Below are positions 1 through 4,869 of a stretch of DNA of 9,643 nucleotides, piece after piece. A model generated the notes under the pieces. That model was not told where the DNA came from and ran no database searches. It saw only the letters and a program-made list of their open reading frames with translations. This DNA comes from Actinomycetota bacterium (lineage in GTDB: Bacteria; Actinomycetota; Actinomycetes; S36-B12; UBA10799). The DNA lies in NCBI GenBank assembly GCA_030837445.1, contig JAUPKM010000512.1, positions 1 through 9,643 of the forward strand, given 5' to 3'. The first letter of the stretch is position 1. Each line of letters opens with the position of its first letter. A program made the translations under genes and the position numbers.

Positions 1-2
1 AC

Positions 3-887
3 GTCCCGAATCTGCGCCACCACGTGCTCGGGCCGCCGAGTCACGTCCTCCCAGGTGAAGCGCAGCACCGTCCACCCCGCCTGCACAAGCAGGTTCTGCC
101 GTGTCCGGTCGTGCTGGAAGCGCTCAAGACCATGAAAGGCGCGACCATCGAGCTCGATCACTACCTTGTGCTCGGGGAAGGCGAGATCCAGGATGATCTT
201 CTGGCCGCGAACCCAGAGGGGGTAGTTGGCCCGCCAACCACTGATGCCCGCCTCCCGCAGCAAGGCCTGCGCCAATTCCTCCATGCGCGACCGCGCCGCC
301 GAATCGACCAGCTCCGCCAACCGACGCAGGCGGCGCACGCCCCGTGCCCTGCCGAGCGCGTCCGCTTGCTCCCCGAGTCGGGCCATGAAGGGCTCCCACT
401 TGTACCGGCCCATGGCCCGGAACGTGAGGTCACGGGCCTGCGCCTCGGGCAGGTAGCGCAACAGGTCGAGCATCACCACGTCCGTCGTCGCCACGTTCAC
501 CCCGAACATGGGCCGGCACCGGTCCTCATGGCGCCGAATGATGCGAGCCCCGACATCGGCCGGCCGGTGGTGGAGCAGCCAAGGCTCACGTGGCGTGGGC
601 AGCGCGTCCCACGGCGCCTCGTGCGCCACTCCGGCAACGGCCAGCGCCGCTTGACCCGTCAGGCATGCTTCGCGACCAGCCCGCCGCGCCGCGATGAGCG
701 ACTGCACGGTGAAGTCCACCTCGGTTCCGCACAGCAGGAGCACCTTGCGACCCACCGGCACCAAGATGCCGCGAGCCACCCAGGTCTCGATAGTGCTCGG
801 GCTGTGCCCGAGGTCAGTCAATTCATCACGAGTGAGCACGTGCCGGCGCGCTCGCGCAAGGGCAAGAACCGCCCTGAAATCCCCCAT
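3..887 (-). CDS. AbiEi-like winged-helix / DUF559 nuclease-domain protein (3' end beyond the window)
   Basis: The frame stays open from the ATG at 887 to the left edge, giving 295 codons with no stop, so the C-terminus is missing. Residues 1-55 look like the N-terminal winged helix of AbiEi-type antitoxins: a helix, then RDELTDLGHSPSTIETWV, then a short beta wing (GILVPVGRKVLLL). The middle (about 60-220) is the arginine-rich helical part usual in actinobacterial relatives. Residues 229-290 match DUF559, a Vsr/PD-(D/E)XK-type nuclease fold. Visible there are D234 in ILDLAF, E245 and D247 in the IELDG motif, H252, and the closing GWTVLRFTWEDV strand-helix. Its biochemical role is not established. 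DNA binding by the wHTH and a nuclease-like C-domain are family inferences. No in-frame ATG or GTG was seen just upstream, and there is no clear Shine-Dalgarno. A weak hexamer (CACGAT, 899-894) lies 6 nt before the ATG. No toxin-like partner gene is visible next to it. Fairly sure of the family, unsure of function. Confidence 0.8.
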   Translation of the reverse strand, partial: MGDFRAVLALARARRHVLTRDELTDLGHSPSTIETWVARGILVPVGRKVLLLCGTEVDFTVQSLIAARRAGREACLTGQAALAVAGVAHEAPWDALPTPREPWLLHHRPADVGARIIRRHEDRCRPMFGVNVATTDVVMLDLLRYLPEAQARDLTFRAMGRYKWEPFMARLGEQADALGRARGVRRLRRLAELVDSAARSRMEELAQALLREAGISGWRANYPLWVRGQKIILDLAFPEHKVVIELDGRAFHGLERFQHDRTRQNLLVQAGWTVLRFTWEDVTRRPEHVVAQIRD

Positions 888-985
888 CGGTCCATCGTGC
901 CCGAATGCGCACAGGTGCCGACGCCACGATCCACAGGCCGCCGCGTCCCCCTCCCTGCCCTCGTCCCCGCACCGCCCCCTCTGTG

Positions 986-1032
986 TCGAGTGTGGTTTCA
1001 GGCCCCGAAATCGGCCCCGAATCCACACTCGA
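986..1032. repeat. 10-bp perfect inverted repeat around a 12-bp tandem
   Basis: TCGAGTGTGG at 986-995 is exactly complementary to CCACACTCGA at 1023-1032, leaving a 27-nt centre. The centre is made mostly of an imperfect tandem, GGCCCCGAAATC (1001-1012) then GGCCCCGAATCC (1013-1024, running into the right arm). It could be a transcribed hairpin in a 5' leader or a pair of protein-binding half sites. No T-tract follows on either strand, so it is not an obvious intrinsic terminator. Confidence 0.55.
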
Positions 1033-1050
1033 TGAATCCACCGACCCCGC

Positions 1051-1100
1051 ACCGGACCGACCCCCAAACCGCCCGCACCGCAACAAGTTTGGGGGCCGGT
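1051..1100. repeat. Interrupted inverted repeat upstream of the fadE5 promoter
   Basis: CCCCCAAAC (1061-1069) pairs with GTTTGGGGG (1087-1095) across a 17-nt loop. After a 5-nt one-sided bulge (1056-1060), ACCGG (1051-1055) pairs with CCGGT (1096-1100). The structure ends about 20 bp upstream of the fadE5 -10 hexamer. It might be a regulator site or a hairpin terminating rightward read-through; no U-rich tail supports the latter strongly. Confidence 0.45.
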
Positions 1101-1110
1101 GTTGCCTTTG

Positions 1111-1124
1111 TTACCGGCGGGTAG
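1111..1124. promoter_or_regulatory. Operator-like site 1, overlapping the fadE5 -10
   Basis: TTACCGGCGGGTAG contains the palindromic arms TACC (1112-1115) and GGTA (1120-1123). It shares TTAC and GTA at the same spacing with the stronger palindrome centred 24 bp downstream. It covers the first bases of the -10 hexamer, so binding there should compete with RNA polymerase. Confidence 0.4.
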
Positions 1125-1127
1125 CAT
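1122..1127 (+). promoter_or_regulatory. fadE5 -10 hexamer
   Basis: TAGCAT fits the actinobacterial -10 pattern TANNNT and predicts a start of transcription near 1133-1135, leaving a leader of about 60 nt. No good -35 lies at 16-18 bp spacing. The closest, TTGCCT at 1102-1107, is only 14 bp away, which suggests an activator-dependent or extended -10-like promoter. Confidence 0.5.
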
Positions 1128-1131
1128 GATT

Positions 1132-1151
1132 AGGTTACTGACCAGTAACCT
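1132..1151. promoter_or_regulatory. Operator-like site 2, near-perfect palindrome at the fadE5 transcription start
   Basis: AGGTTACTG (1132-1140) and CAGTAACCT (1143-1151) are exact reverse complements separated by AC, giving a 20-bp palindrome. It covers the predicted +1 of fadE5. Size, symmetry and position are those of a TetR-family repressor operator, and fatty-acid oxidation genes in actinobacteria are often controlled by such repressors. The regulator is not in this window and cannot be named. Confidence 0.6.
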
Positions 1152-1184
1152 CGGCGCCTCCCCAGCCGCGCCGGCAACTCCCAT

Positions 1185-1188
1185 GGAG
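1185..1188 (+). promoter_or_regulatory. fadE5 ribosome binding site
   Basis: GGAG lies 7 nt before the ATG at 1196 but only 1 nt before the in-frame GTG at 1190. This spacing, and the match of MSHYKSNVRD to the N-terminus of mycobacterial FadE5, decide for the ATG at 1196. Confidence 0.7.
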
Positions 1189-1195
1189 CGTGACA

Positions 1196-3040
1196 ATGTC
1201 GCATTACAAGAGCAACGTGCGCGACATCGAATTCAACCTCTTCGAGGTATTCGGTGCCGACAAGCGCATGGGCACCGGCCCCTTCGCAGAGATGGACCCC
1301 GACACCGCCAAGGAGATCCTGCGCGAGGTCAACAAGTTGGCCGTCGGCCCGCTCTCGGACACGCTGATCAGCTCCGACCGCAACCCACCGATCTACGACC
1401 CGGCCACCTGCACCGTCACCATGCCCGAGGACTTCAAGGCCTCCTACCAGACCCTCATGGACGCCGAATGGTGGCGCCTTGAACTGCCCGAGCACCTCGG
1501 CGGCAACGACGCGCCCCCGAGCCTGCGCTGGGCCGTCGCCGAGCTCGTCCTCGGTGCCAACCCGGCCGCTTTCATGTACATGTCCGGCCCCGGCTTCGCG
1601 GGAATCCTGGACTCCCTGGGCAACGAGGACCAGAAGCGCTGGGCGCAGTTGATGATCGACCGCCAGTGGGGCGCCTCCATGGTCCTGACCGAGCCCGACG
1701 CCGGCTCCGACGTGGGCGCCGGCCGTACCAAGGCCTTCCTGCAGGACGACGGCACCTGGCACATCGAGGGCGTCAAGCGGTTCATCACCTCGGCTGAGCA
1801 CGACATGAGCGAGAACATCATCCACCTCGTGCTCGCCCGCCCCGAGGGCGTGGAAGGCGCGGGCGGCCCGGGCACCAAGGGCCTGAGCCTGTTCGTCGTG
1901 CCGAAGTACCACGTCGACCTTGAGACCGGCGAACTCGGCGAGCGCAACGGCGCCTACGTCACCAACATCGAGAAGAAGATGGGCCTGAAGGTGTCCACCA
2001 CCTGCGAGCTCACCTTCGGCGAGAAGGAGCCCGCCATCGGCTGGCTCGTCGGCGACGTGCACGAGGGCATCGCCCAGATGTTCAAGGTCATCGAGTACGC
2101 CCGGATGATGGTCGGCACCAAGGCAATCGCCACCCTCTCCACCGGCTACCTGAACGCGCTGGACTACGCCAAGAACCGGGTCCAGGGCGCCGACCTGACG
2201 CAGATGCTCGACAAGACGGCGCCCCGCGTCGCCATCACCCACCACCCGGACGTGCGCCGCAGCCTGATGCTGCAGAAGTCCTACGCGGAGGGAATGCGCG
2301 CACTGGTGTCCTACACCTCCCGCTGGCAGGACGAGATCGTCCTCGCCAAGGCGAACGGTGGCGACGCCGATATGGCCGAGCGGATGAACGATCTGCTGCT
2401 GCCGATCGTCAAGGGCGTCGGTTCCGAGCGGTCCTACGAGATGCTCGCGGTGTCGCTGCAGACCCTGGGCGGCTCCGGCTACCTGCAGGACTACCCGATC
2501 GAGCAGTACATCCGGGACGCCAAGATCGACACCCTCTACGAGGGCACCACCGCGATCCAGGGCCTCGACTTCTTCTTCCGGAAGATGGTGCGCGACCAGT
2601 TCCAGGCCGTCACCAAGATCGCCGGGGAGATCACCGAGACTGTCAAGGGCGACGCGGGCGGCGGCGAGTTGCTGGCCGAGCGCGAGTTGCTCGGCACCGC
2701 GCTGGAAGACACCCAGAGCACCATCGGCACCCTCGGTGGTTGGCTGATGAAGGCGCAGGAGAACACCCAGGAGATGTATCGGGTCGGTCTGAACACCACC
2801 CGGTTGCTGATGATGGTCGGCGATCTGGTGATCGGTTGGCTGCTGCTGCGGCAGGCAGAGGTGGCTCTCGCCAAGCTCGACACCGAGGGTCTGTCCGAGC
2901 GTGACCGGACCTTCTACAAGGGCAAGGTCGCGACCGCGAAATGGTTCGCCCAGAACCGGTTGCCGTTGCTCACCTCCGAGCGCGCGGTGGCCGAGGGCAC
3001 GACCCTCGAGGTCATGGATCTCGACGAGGCGTCCTTCTAG
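1196..3040 (+). CDS. fadE5: Acyl-CoA dehydrogenase, FadE5 family
   Basis: 614-residue FAD-dependent acyl-CoA dehydrogenase that introduces the alpha-beta double bond in the first step of fatty-acid beta-oxidation and passes electrons to electron-transfer flavoprotein. It is cytosolic. From memory it aligns along its whole length with mycobacterial FadE5 (about 611 residues), starting with the shared MSHYKSNVRD. The order is an N-terminal helical domain, the middle-domain motif TEPDAGSDVGAGRTKA (from residue 165) and VKRFITSAEHD (from 193), the C-terminal helical domain with LQTLGGSGYLQDYPIEQYIRD, and YEGTTAIQ, whose Glu449 occupies the position of the family's catalytic base. An extra C-terminal helical extension after about residue 480 explains the length beyond the usual roughly 380-400 residues and is typical of the very-long-chain/FadE5 type. 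The family is reported to accept a broad range of chain lengths. The gene has its own promoter with two candidate operators and is followed by a hairpin, so it is probably monocistronic. Confidence 0.93.
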   Translation: MSHYKSNVRDIEFNLFEVFGADKRMGTGPFAEMDPDTAKEILREVNKLAVGPLSDTLISSDRNPPIYDPATCTVTMPEDFKASYQTLMDAEWWRLELPEHLGGNDAPPSLRWAVAELVLGANPAAFMYMSGPGFAGILDSLGNEDQKRWAQLMIDRQWGASMVLTEPDAGSDVGAGRTKAFLQDDGTWHIEGVKRFITSAEHDMSENIIHLVLARPEGVEGAGGPGTKGLSLFVVPKYHVDLETGELGERNGAYVTNIEKKMGLKVSTTCELTFGEKEPAIGWLVGDVHEGIAQMFKVIEYARMMVGTKAIATLSTGYLNALDYAKNRVQGADLTQMLDKTAPRVAITHHPDVRRSLMLQKSYAEGMRALVSYTSRWQDEIVLAKANGGDADMAERMNDLLLPIVKGVGSERSYEMLAVSLQTLGGSGYLQDYPIEQYIRDAKIDTLYEGTTAIQGLDFFFRKMVRDQFQAVTKIAGEITETVKGDAGGGELLAERELLGTALEDTQSTIGTLGGWLMKAQENTQEMYRVGLNTTRLLMMVGDLVIGWLLLRQAEVALAKLDTEGLSERDRTFYKGKVATAKWFAQNRLPLLTSERAVAEGTTLEVMDLDEASF

Positions 3041-3074
3041 ACCGACGCCAGCGGTCACACCCAACCGCGGTCAC

Positions 3075-3111
3075 CGAATCGGGCCCTGCCACCACGGCGG
3101 GGCCCGATTCG
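3075..3111 (+). terminator. Strong hairpin after fadE5, likely transcription terminator
   Basis: A 12-bp perfect outer stem (3075-3086 with 3100-3111), one G-T pair and a 3-bp inner stem close a 5-nt loop, about 16 pairs in all. It begins 34 nt after the fadE5 stop and ends before the promoter hexamer of the next gene. There is no run of T after it, as is common for actinobacterial hairpin terminators, so the call rests on stem strength and position. Confidence 0.65.
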
Positions 3112-3128
3112 CGTTCCCGGCACCCGGC

Positions 3129-3134
3129 TAGCCT
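3129..3134 (+). promoter_or_regulatory. -10 hexamer of a probable leaderless transcript (nitrilase gene)
   Basis: TAGCCT fits TANNNT and is followed by exactly 6 nt before the ATG at 3141. Transcription would therefore start at or next to the A of the ATG. No Shine-Dalgarno sequence is present in front of the ATG, which supports leaderless translation. No clear -35 is visible. Confidence 0.5.
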
Positions 3135-3140
3135 GTCCAA

Positions 3141-3995
3141 ATGACCGCCACCGAGGAACCGTCCACCGCCCGCGAGCCCGGGGCCGGCGCTGGGGCCACC
3201 CGCGAGCCCGGGGCCGGCGTTCGCGTCACGCTGGTCCAACTCCCGGTCAACGGCACCGAGTCACCAGGCGACCGGCTGCTGATGGTCAAGCAGCAGGTGG
3301 CGCAAGCCGCCGACGGCGGCGCCGAGCTGGTGGTCCTACCAGAGATCTGGACCACCGGCGCGTTCGACATCGACCGCGGCCTCCCGCTGGCCGAGCCCTT
3401 CGCCGGCCCGACCAGCGCGGCGCTCTCCGCCCTCGCTGCGGAGCACGGCATCTGGCTGCACGGTGGCTCGTTCCTGGAACGCGACGGCGCGCGCGTCTAC
3501 AACACCTCGACCCTGTTCGACCCGAGCGGGGAGCTGGCCGCGCGCTACCGAAAGGTGCACCTGTTCGGATTCGACACCGGGGAGGCGGCCCTGGTGACCC
3601 CCGGCTCCGAGTTGGTGGTCGTGCCGACACCGCTCGGCGCGACGGCGCTGGCAACCTGCTACGACCTCCGCTTCCCCGAGCTCTTCCGGGCAGTGACGGC
3701 AGCCGGCGCCGAAGCCGTCCTGCTCGCCTCCAGCTGGCCACTCGCCCGGATCGGCCACTGGCGGACCTTGATCGCCGCCCGCGCGATCGAGAATCAACTC
3801 CCGGTCGTGGCCTGCAACGCCACAGGTAGCCACGCCGGTGTCGTGCTCGGCGGCGAGAGCATGCTCGTCGACGCCACCGGCCTGTTGCTGGCCAACGCCG
3901 ATCATGACCCAACCCTCGTCAGCGCGACCGTCGACCCGGCGGTGACCACCCACACCCGGACCGATTTCCCGGTACTGCGCGACCGTCGACTCTGA
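3141..3995 (+). CDS. Carbon-nitrogen hydrolase (nitrilase superfamily, Nit2/omega-amidase-like)
   Basis: 284-residue enzyme of the nitrilase superfamily, which hydrolyses non-peptide C-N bonds, most often amides, through a covalent thioester. The catalytic triad is visible: Glu68 in VVLPEIW, Lys138 in YRKVHLFGFD and Cys173 in ATCYDLRFPELFR. The remaining fold markers (WPLARIGHWRTLIAARAIENQ, then VVACNATG and GGESMLVD) are intact, so it should be active. The Cys context resembles Nit2/omega-amidase-like members, which deaminate omega-amides such as alpha-ketoglutaramate, but the substrate cannot be fixed. The first 28 or so residues precede the first beta strand (VRVTLVQLPV) and contain a duplicated ten-residue unit beginning REPGAG; they are probably disordered. 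No later ATG or GTG precedes the fold, so the ATG at 3141 stands. It lies after the fadE5 hairpin with its own promoter-like hexamer. Confidence 0.88.
   Translation: MTATEEPSTAREPGAGAGATREPGAGVRVTLVQLPVNGTESPGDRLLMVKQQVAQAADGGAELVVLPEIWTTGAFDIDRGLPLAEPFAGPTSAALSALAAEHGIWLHGGSFLERDGARVYNTSTLFDPSGELAARYRKVHLFGFDTGEAALVTPGSELVVVPTPLGATALATCYDLRFPELFRAVTAAGAEAVLLASSWPLARIGHWRTLIAARAIENQLPVVACNATGSHAGVVLGGESMLVDATGLLLANADHDPTLVSATVDPAVTTHTRTDFPVLRDRRL
3171..3230 (+). repeat. 30-bp in-frame tandem duplication in the nitrilase N-terminus
   Basis: 3171-3200 and 3201-3230 share an identical first 19 bases and then diverge. They encode REPGAGAGAT and REPGAGVRVT. The second copy runs into the first strand of the hydrolase fold, so the duplication only lengthens the N-terminal extension. 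Confidence 0.7.
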
Positions 3996-4013
3996 TCCCG
4001 GCGTCGAGGTCGC

Positions 4014-4019
4014 TAGCGT
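4014..4019 (+). promoter_or_regulatory. -10 hexamer of a probable leaderless transcript (mycothiol-dependent enzyme gene)
   Basis: TAGCGT fits TANNNT and is followed by 7 nt before the ATG at 4027. The hexamer covers the first two bases of the alternative GTG at 4018, which argues that translation starts at the ATG. The gap to the upstream gene is 31 nt, so read-through from that gene is also possible. Confidence 0.45.
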
Positions 4020-4026
4020 GAAGGGT

Positions 4027-4869
4027 ATGAGTACCGGCCTGAGGTTGTCCGACGCTGACCATGCCAGTCTGATCGAGGCCTGGGAGTCCGCGATCGAACC
4101 GTTTGCGGACCTCGCGGAGTCTCTCACCGAGGAGCAGTGGCACGCCGACAGCGGGCTGCCCGGCTGGACCAACGCTGATGTCGTCGCGCATGTGATCGGG
4201 ATCGAGCGTGACCTTCTCGGCGACCCGACGCCGACGGTTGACCTGGACTGGGAGACGTTGCCGCACGCCGACGACTTCTTCTCCCGCTACACCGAACTGG
4301 CGGTGGCTGTGCGACGGGACGTGCCGCGCGAGGAAGTGCTGGCGGAACTGCGCAAGACCATCCCGGCCCGTCGGGCACAGCTCACCGGCGATCGCCCGGA
4401 TCTGGGCGAGGTCGTTCGCGGACCCGGCGGCTGGGAACTCCCACGCGGGATCGTGCTGCGGATGCGGATGTTCGATATCTGGGTGCATGACCAGGATCTG
4501 CGTCGCGCGACGGGCACTGTCGGTGAACTGGACACCGAGGCGGCGTGGGTCGCGGCGGATCGGATGCTCGGCAGCCTCGGCTATGTGTGGGCCAAGAAGG
4601 TCGGCGCGCCGGAGGGCTATTCGGCGGCCCTGTCCGTGACCGGACCCGGGGTCGCGTTCCACGCAACCGTGGTCACGGGCGCGAACGGCCGTGGGCAGCT
4701 GGTGCCCGCCGGCCCGGACCTGAATCCCGATGTCGAATTGGCGATGTCCTGGCCCGGCTACGCAGCGCTGAGCGCGGGCCGGGTGCCTGTCTCGGCGGTC
4801 GCAATTGCGATCGATGGCGACCCGGTATTGGCCGAGAAACTACTGGCCAACCTCTCCATCGCGCCCTGA
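4027..4869 (+). CDS. Maleylpyruvate isomerase family mycothiol-dependent enzyme (DinB-like)
   Basis: 280-residue protein of the DinB/MDMPI fold, a four-helix bundle (about residues 10-165) followed by a C-terminal alpha/beta domain. Family members bind a divalent metal and use mycothiol, the actinobacterial low-molecular-weight thiol, as cofactor or co-substrate; the best-known one isomerises maleylpyruvate in gentisate degradation. Metal-ligand candidates are His55 (DVVAHVIGIE), Asp150 and His154 (FDIWVHDQDLRRA). Asp150 replaces the Glu of characterised maleylpyruvate isomerase, a change common in the broader family, so isomerase activity should not be assumed. Detoxification or thiol transfer is equally possible. 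No gentisate genes lie nearby. The ATG at 4027 was chosen over the GTG at 4018 because of the overlapping -10 hexamer. The 3' end overlaps convergent cydC by 30 bp. Confidence 0.82.
   Translation: MSTGLRLSDADHASLIEAWESAIEPFADLAESLTEEQWHADSGLPGWTNADVVAHVIGIERDLLGDPTPTVDLDWETLPHADDFFSRYTELAVAVRRDVPREEVLAELRKTIPARRAQLTGDRPDLGEVVRGPGGWELPRGIVLRMRMFDIWVHDQDLRRATGTVGELDTEAAWVAADRMLGSLGYVWAKKVGAPEGYSAALSVTGPGVAFHATVVTGANGRGQLVPAGPDLNPDVELAMSWPGYAALSAGRVPVSAVAIAIDGDPVLAEKLLANLSIAP

Larger units (their letters stand above)
888..1195. promoter_or_regulatory. Divergent intergenic region between the DUF559 gene and fadE5
   Basis: These 308 bases carry no convincing gene; the ORFs crossing them lack recognisable domains. 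The region holds, left to right, a 10-bp inverted repeat (986-995 with 1023-1032), a second interrupted inverted repeat (1051-1069 with 1087-1100), two operator-like palindromes (1111-1124 and 1132-1151), the fadE5 -10 hexamer (1122-1127) and the fadE5 ribosome binding site. It should serve both divergent genes, but most recognisable signals sit on the fadE5 side. Confidence 0.6.

Noticed and set aside
24..1124. 366-codon plus-strand open frame across the left part
   Set aside because: It is antisense to the DUF559-domain gene, has no recognisable domain and is rich in Arg, Pro and His, as expected from a shadow frame in GC-rich DNA.
1190..1195. GTG at 1190 as the fadE5 start
   Set aside because: The GGAG sequence is only 1 nt away from it but 7 nt from the ATG at 1196, and the family N-terminus begins at that ATG.
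1130..3064. 644-codon minus-strand open frame opposite fadE5
   Set aside because: It mirrors fadE5, whose protein matches a known family along its length. The antisense product is a His/Val/Leu/Gly-rich sequence without motifs and is a codon-bias artefact.
4018..4026. GTG at 4018 as the start of the mycothiol-dependent enzyme
   Set aside because: The GTG overlaps the TAGCGT hexamer placed for a start at 4027, and the three extra residues add nothing to the fold. It is not excluded if the gene is read through from upstream.
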